Below are positions 7,395 to 14,454 of a stretch of DNA of 21,119 nucleotides, piece by piece. A program made the position numbers and the translations under genes. The notes under the pieces were generated by a model. The model was not told the DNA's origin. It made no database searches and worked only from the letters and a program-made list of their open reading frames with translations. Source of the stretch: an uncultured bacterium (GTDB taxonomy: Bacteria > Bacillota > Clostridia > Oscillospirales > Oscillospiraceae); contig CASEKM010000023.1 of assembly GCA_949288405.1 (NCBI GenBank), positions 1-21,119 on the forward strand, in the 5' to 3' direction. Each line of letters opens with the position of its first letter. Position 1 is the stretch's first letter.

Positions 7395-8117
7395 TCAATT
7401 CTCCGTCCAGGTCCAGTGCTCCAAATCGCGGCTGCTGCAGGTGAGGGAGAGTTCCCCCTCCGCCCGCACGGCCTGGATGGGGAAGGAGACGCTCTTTGAC
7501 GTAATGATGGGGGTCCCGGGGGTCATGGAGCAGTCCGAATACTGCTCCGGCCGGTCCAGGTCCAGCCGCACCCAGCTCTCTCCGCCGTCCCGGGTGAGGT
7601 AGATCTCCGGGCCGCTGTCCTGGAAATACCGGGAGCACAGGAAGCCCACCTGGGCCGACTGGAACCCCGCCCCGGTGACCATGGAGAGGGAGAAGGGCTC
7701 CTCGCCGGTGACGGTCCAGCTCTCGCCCGCATCTGTGGACAGGAGGACGTTGCACCGGCTGGAGCCGGCGCTGGGGCCGGAGCAGGTGACGGCGTACAGG
7801 GTCCCGTCCGGGGCCTGACCAAAGTAGGCGGGGACGCCGGAGCCGTCCCCCTCCCCCTCTGAGGAGGAGCGGCCGGGAAAGCCCCGGAAGGCGTCGTCCG
7901 CGTCCAGTACCGCCGCCGCCTCCCCGGAGGGATAGCGGAGCTCACAGGAGCCGTCCGGCAGTTCATAGGCGCTCAGGACCACGGCGGCAGAGAGATCGGG
8001 GTCGGCCTCCCCGGCGGAGCTCTGAGGAGAGGCGGGGGCGGCGCACCCGGCTAAGGTCAGCGGCAGGGAGAGGGCCAGCAGGCCGGCCGCCAGCGGTTGG
8101 GGAAGGGGGAGAGACAT
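7395..8117 (-). CDS. Lipoprotein with two Asp-box (BNR) motifs, function unknown
   Basis: A 240-residue secreted lipoprotein. The signal peptide ends in a lipobox LAGC with the lipidated cysteine at C25, so it should sit on the outer face of the membrane. Two Asp-box motifs (S/T-x-D-x-G-x-x-W) are visible: STDAGESW (about residues 127-134) and TRDGGESW (about 175-182). Such boxes mark the turns of sialidase-type and Ycf48/photosystem-assembly-type beta-propellers. The protein is too short for a complete six-blade propeller, so it may be a partial propeller or a small beta-sandwich derivative. No catalytic sialidase motif (RIP, arginine triad) is evident. The Shine-Dalgarno AAAGGATGAT precedes the ATG. 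Its stop lies beside the walRK terminator, and it follows the PiT gene by about 130 bases on the same strand. Confidence 0.68.
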   Translation of the reverse strand: MSLPLPQPLAAGLLALSLPLTLAGCAAPASPQSSAGEADPDLSAAVVLSAYELPDGSCELRYPSGEAAAVLDADDAFRGFPGRSSSEGEGDGSGVPAYFGQAPDGTLYAVTCSGPSAGSSRCNVLLSTDAGESWTVTGEEPFSLSMVTGAGFQSAQVGFLCSRYFQDSGPEIYLTRDGGESWVRLDLDRPEQYSDCSMTPGTPIITSKSVSFPIQAVRAEGELSLTCSSRDLEHWTWTEN

Positions 8118-8245
8118 GGGGGATCATCCTTTCTGTTGGACCGCGGGGAGGAGCGCGGTGTTAAGGTAACTGTATCATAGAGCGGCGGAGCGCAGGATTC
8201 CGCCCTTTTCTGTGACAAAACAGTTGCAAAACGGAAACAGGCGGC

Positions 8246-9280
8246 CTATCCGGCCAGGACCGCCGCGCCCCGGGCCAGCAGCCAGCCCAGCCCCAGGCAC
8301 CCGGGGAAGGTGCACAGCCAGGCCAGGGCCACGGACCGGACCACCCGCCAGTCCGCCCGCCGACCCCCAGCCCAGCCCGCCCCCAGCAGGGCGGCGGTGC
8401 GGGTGTGGGTGGTGGACACCGGAAGCCCCAGGGCGGTGGCCAGGGCCAGGCACAGAATCCCCGCCAGGTCGGCGGCGAACCCCTCCCGGGGGCCTAGGGA
8501 CACCATGTCCCGGCCCATCGTGTCGATGATCCGCCGCCCGCCCATGCCGGTCCCCGCGCCCATGCCCAGGGCGCACAGGACCACCAGCCACAGGGGGACG
8601 GGGCCGGGTTCCGCCCCCTGCTGCCCCTGGGCCAGGGCGGCCCCCAGGAGGAACACCCCCAAAAACTTCTGTCCGTCCTGGGCCCCGTGGAGAAAGGCGC
8701 TCCCCGCCGCCCCGGGGATCTGGAGGGCCAGGCAGACCTGCTCCGGCCACCTCCGCCTGTGGGTCAGCTCCTCCGCCCAGCGGCCCGCCCAAAACCCCAG
8801 AGCGGTGGACAGCACCAGCCCCAGCAGCACCAACCCCCACTTCTGCCAGCGGATGCAGGAGAGGTCCCCCTCCAGGGCCGCCGCCGCTCCGGAGATGCCC
8901 GCCACCAGGGCGTGGCTCTCGCTGGTGGGGATGCCCCACCGCCAGGCCGCCGCCGCCCAGAGCACCACCGCCCCCATGGCGGCGCACAGGGCCAGGGAGG
9001 CCGCCTCCGGCCCGCCCCCAAAGGAGGCAATGGAGTAGATGGTCTCCGCCACCGACGGGTACACCGACGTGACGCACAGCACCCCCAGAAAATTGCACGC
9101 CGCCGCCAGGAGCACCGCCCGGCGGAAGGACAGCGCCCCCGTCACCACCGCCCCGGCGATGGCGTTGGGGGCGTCCGTCCACCCGTTCACCAGCAGCACC
9201 CCCAGGGTGAGGAGGGCCGACAGGGCCAGGGCGGGATTTTCCACCGCCTGGGCCAAAAATGTGGAAAAAGAAGCGGGCAT
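8246..9280 (-). CDS. pit: PiT-family inorganic phosphate transporter
   Basis: A 344-residue multi-spanning membrane protein of the PiT (PHO4) family, which imports phosphate, often as a metal-phosphate complex, using a cation gradient. Family signatures appear in both halves: NGWTDAPNAIAGAVVTG (about residues 32-48), GIPTSESHALVAGISGA (about 115-131), HGAQDGQKFLGV in the middle, and the second-repeat motif GLPVSTTHTRTAALLGAG near the C-terminus. The two related PTSESHA and VSTTHT motifs reflect the family's internal duplication. Length is usual for short bacterial PiT proteins. The start codon and Shine-Dalgarno are inside a perfect inverted repeat. No DUF47/PhoU-like partner gene is next to it. 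It lies 74 bases downstream of the polymerase gene and could be co-transcribed with it. Confidence 0.9.
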   Translation of the reverse strand: MPASFSTFLAQAVENPALALSALLTLGVLLVNGWTDAPNAIAGAVVTGALSFRRAVLLAAACNFLGVLCVTSVYPSVAETIYSIASFGGGPEAASLALCAAMGAVVLWAAAAWRWGIPTSESHALVAGISGAAAALEGDLSCIRWQKWGLVLLGLVLSTALGFWAGRWAEELTHRRRWPEQVCLALQIPGAAGSAFLHGAQDGQKFLGVFLLGAALAQGQQGAEPGPVPLWLVVLCALGMGAGTGMGGRRIIDTMGRDMVSLGPREGFAADLAGILCLALATALGLPVSTTHTRTAALLGAGWAGGRRADWRVVRSVALAWLCTFPGCLGLGWLLARGAAVLAG

Positions 9281-9299
9281 GAGAACTCACCTCATGCCC
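9275..9299 (-). promoter_or_regulatory. Inverted repeat over the PiT ribosome-binding site and start codon
   Basis: GGGCATGAG (9275-9283) and CTCATGCCC (9291-9299) form a perfect 9-base inverted repeat around a 7-base loop. In the PiT mRNA the 5' arm and loop contain the Shine-Dalgarno (GAGGTGAG) and the 3' arm contains the AUG start codon, so folding would hide both. A related ATGAGAATTC (9305-9314) lies just upstream of the arm ATGAGAACTC (9279-9288). The site could therefore instead be a protein operator with repeated half-sites. Confidence 0.5.
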
Positions 9300-9354
9300 A
9301 CTGTATGAGAATTCCCCCGGCATATATACGAAGTTCCCGCCTATGCTGCATGCC

Positions 9355-10539
9355 TCACTCCTCCCGCCTTCCCCCCGGCGGCGGGGCGTGGCGCTCCCGG
9401 GTCTCCCTGGGCGCGGAGGCCGGGCCGATGGCCCCCTTGCCGTACTTGTCCCGGATGGCGTCCATGGTTTTTGCCAGCTTCTCCAGCCGCTCCCGCTGCT
9501 GCGCCCCCTGGTCCCCGAACAGGGACTGCTGCACGGCGGCCTGGTCCTCGGGGATCAGGTAGATGGCGGTGACCGTCAGGGCCCGCACCGGCTTTTGCAT
9601 ATTCCAGCACCCGTCGGCCAGCTCCATCACCTCCCGGGCGATCTCCCGGCCCAGGCAGGTGGGGACCTCCAGCCGCTTCTGGCGGCTGATGTCCCGGAAG
9701 TCCGGGTCCCGGATCTGGAGGGCCACCCCGGTGCACTTCATGCGGTGCCGCCGCAGGCGGGCGCCCACCTGCTCAGAGAGCATGGCCACCCCCGCCTGGA
9801 ACTCCTCCCGGCCCTGAAGGTTTTTGGGGAAGGTGTTCCCGTTGCCCACCGACTTGGGGGGCGTGTACTGCCCCGCCGGGGCCACCGGGGACCGGTCCAG
9901 GCCGCAGGCGTAGTCGTGGAGCTGGCTCCCCTGCTTGCCCAGCAGGCGGAACAGCCGCTCCCGGTCGAAGCGGGCCAGGTCCCCGATGGTGCGCACCCCC
10001 ACCCGCGCCAGGGTGTCCGCCGCCGACCGGCCCACGTACAGCAGGTCGGTCACCGGCAGGGGCCACACCAGCTGCTGGTAATTGTCCCGGCTGATCCAGG
10101 TGGTGGCGTCCGGCTTTTTATAGTCGCTGCCCAGCTTGGCCATCCGGCGGCGGATCTCGTCGGCCAGGGCCGCCGGGTCCCCGCCGAACAGATGGAGGGT
10201 GCCGGTCACGTCCAGCCAGCTCTCGTCGATGCCGAAGGGCTCCACCAGGTCGGTGTAGTCCTGGTACATCCGGTTGATCTTTTGGGAGAACGCCCGGTAC
10301 TTGCTGTGGTGGGCGGGGAGGAGCACCAGGTCGGGGCACTTCCGCCTGGCCTGCCAGATGGTCTCCGCCGTCTTCACCTGGAACCGCTTGGCGGGCTCGT
10401 TCTTGGCCAGGATGATGCCGTGGCGGCTCTCCGGGTCGCCGCACACCGCCACCGGCAGGTGGCGCAGCTCCGGGTGGGAGAGCAGCTCTACCGAGGCGTA
10501 AAAGCTGTTGAGATCGCAGTGGAATATGATGCGCTCCAT
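9355..10539 (-). CDS. dinB: Y-family DNA polymerase IV (DinB-like) with an apparent internal deletion
   Basis: A 394-residue translesion polymerase. Visible motifs: FHCDLNSFYASVE with catalytic D9, GIDESWLDVT with D105 and E106, a helix-hairpin-helix region LPVTDLLYVGRSAADTLARVGVRTIGDLA (about 161-189), the little-finger domain (about 230-330), and a beta-clamp-binding motif QQSLF (337-341). Between EIRRR (128-132) and AKLGSDYKKPD (134-144), family members normally have about 18-20 residues of the form ..EELGLTVSVGVSFNKVF. Here R132 is followed by a single Met and then AKLG. The missing segment is a central palm strand plus the conserved N-K near the incoming nucleotide, so the enzyme may be inactive or altered even though the frame is intact. 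A consensus promoter and a LexA-like box precede it, and GGAGG sits before the ATG. Confidence 0.85.
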   Translation of the reverse strand: MERIIFHCDLNSFYASVELLSHPELRHLPVAVCGDPESRHGIILAKNEPAKRFQVKTAETIWQARRKCPDLVLLPAHHSKYRAFSQKINRMYQDYTDLVEPFGIDESWLDVTGTLHLFGGDPAALADEIRRRMAKLGSDYKKPDATTWISRDNYQQLVWPLPVTDLLYVGRSAADTLARVGVRTIGDLARFDRERLFRLLGKQGSQLHDYACGLDRSPVAPAGQYTPPKSVGNGNTFPKNLQGREEFQAGVAMLSEQVGARLRRHRMKCTGVALQIRDPDFRDISRQKRLEVPTCLGREIAREVMELADGCWNMQKPVRALTVTAIYLIPEDQAAVQQSLFGDQGAQQRERLEKLAKTMDAIRDKYGKGAIGPASAPRETRERHAPPPGGRREE

Positions 10540-10562
10540 GGCTGTGCCCTCCTTTTTTTCTC

Positions 10563-10591
10563 AGTATACGGTGCCGCGGGGAAAAAGTCAA
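10563..10591 (-). promoter_or_regulatory. Sigma-A-type promoter for dinB
   Basis: On the minus strand -35 TTGACT (10586-10591) and -10 TATACT (10563-10568) are separated by exactly 17 bases. Transcription would start near 10557, so the leader is only about 17 bases and contains little beyond the GGAGG ribosome-binding site. Confidence 0.72.
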
Positions 10592-10601
10592 ACGGATGTT
10601 C
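10590..10601 (-). promoter_or_regulatory. LexA-like operator overlapping the dinB -35 box
   Basis: Read on the minus strand this is GAACATCCGTTT, which fits the GAAC-N4-GTTY core of Firmicutes LexA boxes. Its last bases overlap the first bases of the -35 hexamer TTGACT, so a bound repressor would block the promoter. Its position before a lesion-bypass polymerase makes SOS control plausible. Confidence 0.5.
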
Positions 10602-10618
10602 TAAATTTGCCCCGGCGG

Positions 10619-10662
10619 AAAAAGAGAACACGCCCGCCCCGCGTCTCTGCGGGACAGGCGTG
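10619..10662 (-). terminator. Rho-independent terminator after the DUF4358 gene
   Basis: On the minus strand CACGCCTGTCCCGC (10649-10662) pairs, with two irregularities, with GCGGGGCGGGCGTG (10629-10642) around a six-base loop. A T-rich tract (TTCTCTTTTT) follows. It separates the lipoprotein genes from the dinB promoter. Confidence 0.65.
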
Positions 10663-10683
10663 CCGTTTGCCTTGAAAAACAGG

Positions 10684-11154
10684 TCAGCCCAGAAGCTCCT
10701 CCACTGCCTGGGTGTCGCCGGACACCACCATCAGGACCGTGTTGTCCGCCGCCTGAAGGAAGGCGTTCTCCAGCTTGGGGACCTCCGCCGGGCGGTAGTC
10801 CCGATTGCTGTCGGCCTGGTCCTGGAGGTAGGTCTCCAGAGGGGCCAGGGCGGCCTGGGCCGCGTCCCCGTCGGCAAAGGTGAGCAGGGCCAGCTCCTCA
10901 CAGGTGGCCCCGGAGGAACGGCGGACAAAGCTCTCGGTGAGCGCCTCCCGGCTGAGGCCGCCGGACTCCAGGCCGTACAGGGCCCAGATGGTGTCGCTGT
11001 CCAGCTCCTCCAGGTCGTCGGTAAATACGCCGCTGTTCAGGATCGCCTGGGCCTGCTCCTGGGTGTAGGGCTGGGCGGAAGTTCCGCCGCCGCAGCCGGC
11101 CAGCATGGTCAGACAGGCCGCCGCCGCGGCAAGACAAAGAAGTTTCTCTCTCAT
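10684..11154 (-). CDS. DUF4358 family lipoprotein
   Basis: A 156-residue lipoprotein. The N-terminal signal peptide ends in LAGC with C21 as the lipidated cysteine. The mature part has the pattern I associate with DUF4358 proteins of clostridia: an early acidic segment (TDDLEELDSDTIWALYGLE), then RRSSGATCEELALLTFADGDAAQAALAPLETYL, and a final YRPAEVPKLENAFLQAADNTVLMVVS. The molecular role of the family is not established. Its ATG overlaps the stop of the SGNH-hydrolase gene in an ATGA junction, implying translational coupling and probably a shared job at the cell surface. DUF4358 genes are often found beside SGNH hydrolases and MBOAT acyltransferases (recalled association); no MBOAT gene is in view. 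A terminator follows. Confidence 0.75.
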   Translation of the reverse strand: MREKLLCLAAAAACLTMLAGCGGGTSAQPYTQEQAQAILNSGVFTDDLEELDSDTIWALYGLESGGLSREALTESFVRRSSGATCEELALLTFADGDAAQAALAPLETYLQDQADSNRDYRPAEVPKLENAFLQAADNTVLMVVSGDTQAVEELLG

Positions 11155-12101
11155 GCTTGTTGTGCCTCCTGTGTGGGATATAGGGTGTCGTAGGACACCG
11201 TGTGGGTCTTTAAGTACTCCAGCCAGGCCTTGTAGTAGGCGCCCTTCAGGTGGACGCCGTCGTTGCTGGCCTCGGCGGGCAGCTGGCCGTCCGCCCCCAC
11301 GAACTCGGGGTACAGGTCCAGGAAGACCACCTGCTTCTCCTGGGCCACCTGCTTCATCAGGTCGTTGTAGACCCGCAGGTGCTCGTTGGTCAGATAGTCC
11401 GACCCCCCGGAGGCGGCGATCACGTTCTCGTTGAGCGGGATGAGCCCCTGGATGTAGATGACCGCGTTGGGCTGACAGGCCCGGATGGAGTCGATGGCCT
11501 GGCAGTAGGCGTTGTAGAAGCCGGTGTCGTTGTTATAGCCCAGCTCGTTCACCCCCAGGCACAGGTATACCTTGCCGTACTGCTTCTGGGCCAGGGCCTC
11601 CAGCAGGGTGTACTCCTGGCCGCCGATGGTGAGGACCTTCTTGTCCGCCAGCTTGAAGATGGAGATGCCCACCGAGGACAGGTCCTCTCCGCAGCCGATG
11701 CCGCTGTAGAGCATGAAGCCCTCGGTGCGGGAGTCGCCCACGAAGGCGGCGTCCTCAAAGTAGGAGTTGTCCACCGCCGGGCTGGCCGGGCAGGGCTGGG
11801 TGAAGTCGTAGGAGGCCAGGGGGGCCGGGCCGCTCACCGGCTGGCTGTCCTGGGGAGAGGAAATCTGCGTATCCCCGCCCTCTGGGGGCTGGGAGCCGGA
11901 GGGGGCCTGCGCCCCTCCCTGGGAGCCACCGGGGGCCTGGGGGGAAGCGGCGTCCGCCTGGGACTGGTCCGGGGCGGACACAGAGGAGCCGGAGCCCCCG
12001 GCGCTTTCGCCGGAGGAGGCGGGCTTGGGGGCGCAGCCGGACAGCAGGACTGCGGAGAGAAGAAGGCCGGCCAGCAGCCGGCGGCGGGTAAACAGTGTCA
12101 T
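11151..12101 (-). CDS. SGNH/GDSL-hydrolase lipoprotein
   Basis: A 316-residue surface lipoprotein. The twin-arginine-like start MTLFTRRRLLAG leads to a lipobox LLSGC with C23. A low-complexity Ser/Gly/Pro/Gln linker spans about 24-92, and an SGNH-hydrolase domain about 112-300. Block I is FVGDSRTEG with nucleophile S124, block III is GVNELG with N185, and block V is DGVHLKG with D281 and H284. This fold covers esterases and O-acetyl transferases or esterases acting on polysaccharides and peptidoglycan. The long linker suggests it reaches into the wall. The GGAGGAA ribosome-binding site lies about 10 bases before the ATG. It follows the exporter gene by 27 bases and overlaps the DUF4358 gene by 4 bases. 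The substrate cannot be read from the sequence. Confidence 0.82.
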   Translation of the reverse strand: MTLFTRRRLLAGLLLSAVLLSGCAPKPASSGESAGGSGSSVSAPDQSQADAASPQAPGGSQGGAQAPSGSQPPEGGDTQISSPQDSQPVSGPAPLASYDFTQPCPASPAVDNSYFEDAAFVGDSRTEGFMLYSGIGCGEDLSSVGISIFKLADKKVLTIGGQEYTLLEALAQKQYGKVYLCLGVNELGYNNDTGFYNAYCQAIDSIRACQPNAVIYIQGLIPLNENVIAASGGSDYLTNEHLRVYNDLMKQVAQEKQVVFLDLYPEFVGADGQLPAEASNDGVHLKGAYYKAWLEYLKTHTVSYDTLYPTQEAQQA

Positions 12102-12128
12102 AGTAAGGGATTCCTCCAGATGATTTCT

Positions 12129-12593
12129 CTATTGTTCGTCTCTATGCCTCTGGGGAAGATGGGGCAGCAGGATGCGCAGCACCGTCGAGGCGAGCATGGC
12201 CCCCACCGCCAGAGAGGCGGCCATGCCGAAGGTGTTGAGAAGAGTGGACAGAAACAGGCTGGTCTCCCCGGCCACGCAGTGGCGCATGGCGTAGTAGATG
12301 CCCGACCCGGGCACCAGGGGGAGGAGGGCCACCTGCAAATAGCCGGTGACCGGACACCGGCGCAGCCGGGCCATGCACTCGGAGAAGACGGCGATGGCCG
12401 CCGCCGCCACAAAGGCGGCCAGAATATTGCCTGCAGGCAGCAGCTGGACCAGCAGGTAGACCAGCCAGCCCAGGGCGCCGCCCAGGCCGCAGATCAAAAT
12501 ACCCAGCCCGTGGATGTTGTACACCAGGCCGAAGGCCACGCTGGCCAGAAAGGCCCACAGGCAGGGGAGAAACAGGTCTTGCAGGATCTCCAT
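12129..12593 (-). CDS. ThrE-type exporter, small subunit (YjjB-like, DUF3815)
   Basis: A 154-residue integral membrane protein with four or five hydrophobic helices. It corresponds to the C-terminal half of corynebacterial ThrE, known in split systems as YjjB/DUF3815. The characteristic turn LVPGSGIYYAMR (about residues 93-104) echoes the LVPGRALTNAM turn of its partner, as expected for the two related halves of the family. ThrE exports threonine and serine using the proton gradient; split YjjP-YjjB proteins have been linked to succinate export in enterobacteria, so the substrate is uncertain. It starts 9 bases after the partner gene stops. Confidence 0.82.
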   Translation of the reverse strand: MEILQDLFLPCLWAFLASVAFGLVYNIHGLGILICGLGGALGWLVYLLVQLLPAGNILAAFVAAAAIAVFSECMARLRRCPVTGYLQVALLPLVPGSGIYYAMRHCVAGETSLFLSTLLNTFGMAASLAVGAMLASTVLRILLPHLPQRHRDEQ

Positions 12594-12602
12594 GCCGCCC
12601 TC

Positions 12603-13355
12603 CTACTGTCCGATGGCCAGGGCCACCACCACGCCCAGGGCGATGGCCGCCGCGGTGAGGAGGGCCTCCGCCGTCCGGTGCATGCCGGAGATGATGTCCC
12701 CGGCCATGATCTCCCACATGGCGTTGGTGAGGGCCCGGCCGGGCACCAGCACCATCAACGTGCCGATGGTAATGGCGTCCAGATTCTGGCCCGGGGTCAG
12801 CCCCACCAGGGCCAGGGCCACCAGAGAGGCGATGGCCGCCCCGAAGAGGGTCTGAATAAATCCGTTGAAGCCCAGGCGGGCCCCCAGGTACTTCATCCAG
12901 ACGCCCACCGCCAGGCCGCACAGGGCGGCGTACAGGCTGTCCAGCAGGTCCCCGCCGAAGAAGGCGGCGAAAAAGCCGGAAGCCGCCGCATAGCCCAGCA
13001 GGAACACCCAGCCGGGGTACAGGTGGCGCTCCCGCCCCAGACCGTCCACCAGGGCCTTGGCCTGTTCCAGAGGGGGGACCTCCCGGCACAAATGGCGGCA
13101 CAGGTCGTTGCACCGCTCCAGCAGCTCAATGTCGGTGCCGTGGGCGGGGATGCGGCGCATCTGGGTGATGGGATGCCCCTGGGGGGTGTTCAGACTGACG
13201 ATGAGACAGTTGGGAATGGCGAACACCTGGGGCTGAAGGCCATAGGCGGTGAGCAGGCGGTACACGGATTCCTCCACCCGGTAGATCTCCGCTCCGCTGT
13301 ACATGAGCTGATAGCCCAGCTCCGTCCCCATATTCAGAAGGGCGTCGTAGTCCAT
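12603..13355 (-). CDS. ThrE-type exporter, large subunit (YjjP-like, DUF1212)
   Basis: A 250-residue protein matching the N-terminal half of ThrE (DUF1212/YjjP). A cytoplasmic domain of about 115 residues begins LLNMGTELGYQLMYSGAEIYRVEESV, with the family's G.....GAE...E pattern. About five membrane helices follow, including the LVPGRALTNAMWEIMAGD motif (about residues 200-217). With the adjacent DUF3815 protein it should form one exporter in the cytoplasmic membrane. The start is ATG at 13355 behind GGAAGGAGG. It may begin a four-gene unit with the small subunit, SGNH and DUF4358 genes, since no terminator or clear promoter separates them. I did not find a convincing promoter directly upstream. 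Confidence 0.84.
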   Translation of the reverse strand: MDYDALLNMGTELGYQLMYSGAEIYRVEESVYRLLTAYGLQPQVFAIPNCLIVSLNTPQGHPITQMRRIPAHGTDIELLERCNDLCRHLCREVPPLEQAKALVDGLGRERHLYPGWVFLLGYAAASGFFAAFFGGDLLDSLYAALCGLAVGVWMKYLGARLGFNGFIQTLFGAAIASLVALALVGLTPGQNLDAITIGTLMVLVPGRALTNAMWEIMAGDIISGMHRTAEALLTAAAIALGVVVALAIGQ

Positions 13356-13478
13356 TCCATCCGCCTCCTTCCATAGGATAGCACAATTATGTCAATGCAC
13401 AAGCAACAAATTGATTACAAATCCAGGGATGGGAAACAAGGCAGTCTGCCCCTCCATATCCGCCGCGGGATCTGCGCT

Positions 13479-13499
13479 ATTCTGCATTCTTAATTCTCC
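13479..13499. repeat. Remnant of a dispersed TTCTGCATTC-type repeat at the degV 3' end
   Basis: ATTCTGCATTCTTAATTCTCC at the end of degV shares the 11-mer ATTCTGCATTC with 20416-20426. It has the look of the degenerate TTCTGCATTCTTAATTC tracts scattered in clostridial genomes (recalled). The degV stop codon lies inside it. Confidence 0.4.
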
Positions 13500-14398
13500 G
13501 CGGCCCCCGGTTCCCGCTTCAAAATGCCCACCCCGATGGGGGTGGGGCCGGTGTGGACGCCGATGGTCACGCCGATCTGCAGGCCGCCCAGGGTTTCCGC
13601 GGGCAGGCCCCGCTCCCGCAGCCCGTCCAGCAGGCGGCGGGCAAAGTCCTGGTGCTCCTCCTGATCCAGGCCATAGCCGGTGACCAGGTAGTGCTCCGTA
13701 AGATCGATCTGGTTGCGCTCCAGATAGCGGTAAAACAGGTCCAGCACCCGGGTCAGAGACTTCTTCCGCCCCTGGGCGATGCCGTCGGACACCAGGCCGT
13801 CGCCCTCATAGCCGATGAGGGGCTTCACCCGCAGCAGCGCCCCCGCAGTGGCCGCCGCCCGGCCGATGCGGCCCCCGTGGCGCAGATACTCCAGGTCATT
13901 TGTGGTGAAGAAAATACGCCCGGTTTTCTTCGTCTCCTCCAAAATGGCCGCCGCCGCCTCCAGAGAGAGGCCCCGGTCCCGGAGATGGACCGCCTCCAGC
14001 ACCAGTAGCCCCTGGAGCACGGTGGCCAGCCGGGAGTCCAGTACCCGGACCTGGGCCTGGGGGAACTCCTCCAGCAGCTCCTCCCGGGCGTTCCGGGCGG
14101 ACTGGATGGAGCCGCTGAAGGGCTCGTTGAGGCAGATGCACAGCACCGCCTCCCCCCGCTGGGCGAAGGGGCGGAAGGCGTCCAGGTAGTCCTCTACGGT
14201 GGGCATGGAGGTGTGGGGAAAGACGCCGGGGTGGTCCGCCATCTGCTGGTAGAACGCCCGGGCGGAGATGTCCTTCTCCTCCCGGTAATAGCGCTCTCCG
14301 TCCAGAGAGACATAGTAGGAGACCAGGGTGACCCCCAGCCGCTCCGCCCGCTCCCGCCCCAGGTCACAGGAGCTGTCACTGACGATTTGAAAGTTCAT
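13490..14398 (-). CDS. DegV family fatty-acid-binding protein (FakB-like)
   Basis: A 302-residue DegV protein. Members bind a single fatty acid and, as FakB, present it to the kinase FakA to make acyl-phosphate for phospholipid synthesis. Family motifs: N-terminal IVSDSSCDLG, the ligand carboxylate loop PHTSMPTVEDY (T63, S64), LNEPFSGSIQSARNA (about 90-104), LRHGGRIGRAAATAGALLRVKPLI in the middle, and the C-terminal IGVHTGPTPIGVGIL with H282. The start is ATG at 14398 with GAGG about 6 bases upstream. A promoter lies further up. No fakA gene is in view, which is usual because several degV paralogues are scattered in clostridial genomes. The TAA stop sits within a short repeat remnant. Confidence 0.88.
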   Translation of the reverse strand: MNFQIVSDSSCDLGRERAERLGVTLVSYYVSLDGERYYREEKDISARAFYQQMADHPGVFPHTSMPTVEDYLDAFRPFAQRGEAVLCICLNEPFSGSIQSARNAREELLEEFPQAQVRVLDSRLATVLQGLLVLEAVHLRDRGLSLEAAAAILEETKKTGRIFFTTNDLEYLRHGGRIGRAAATAGALLRVKPLIGYEGDGLVSDGIAQGRKKSLTRVLDLFYRYLERNQIDLTEHYLVTGYGLDQEEHQDFARRLLDGLRERGLPAETLGGLQIGVTIGVHTGPTPIGVGILKREPGAAEN

Positions 14399-14454
14399 GT
14401 CTGCCTCACTTTCCGGCCCCAGCCGATCGATCGGGTAAAATGGATGTAAAAAAC

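Noticed and set aside
9343..11193. 616-residue open frame on the plus strand opposite dinB and the DUF4358 gene
   Set aside because: It runs through the dinB promoter and a terminator on the other strand and shows no family motifs.
11250..13376. 708-residue open frame on the plus strand opposite the SGNH and exporter genes
   Set aside because: Antisense shadow of three clear genes; the composition is a Gly/His/Gln/Val-rich artefact of high GC and no motifs are recognisable.
13356..13489. Possible promoter TTGACA before the exporter operon
   Set aside because: A perfect TTGACA is present on the minus strand, but no -10 hexamer lies at 16-18 bases; the next AT-rich hexamer is only 9 bases away.
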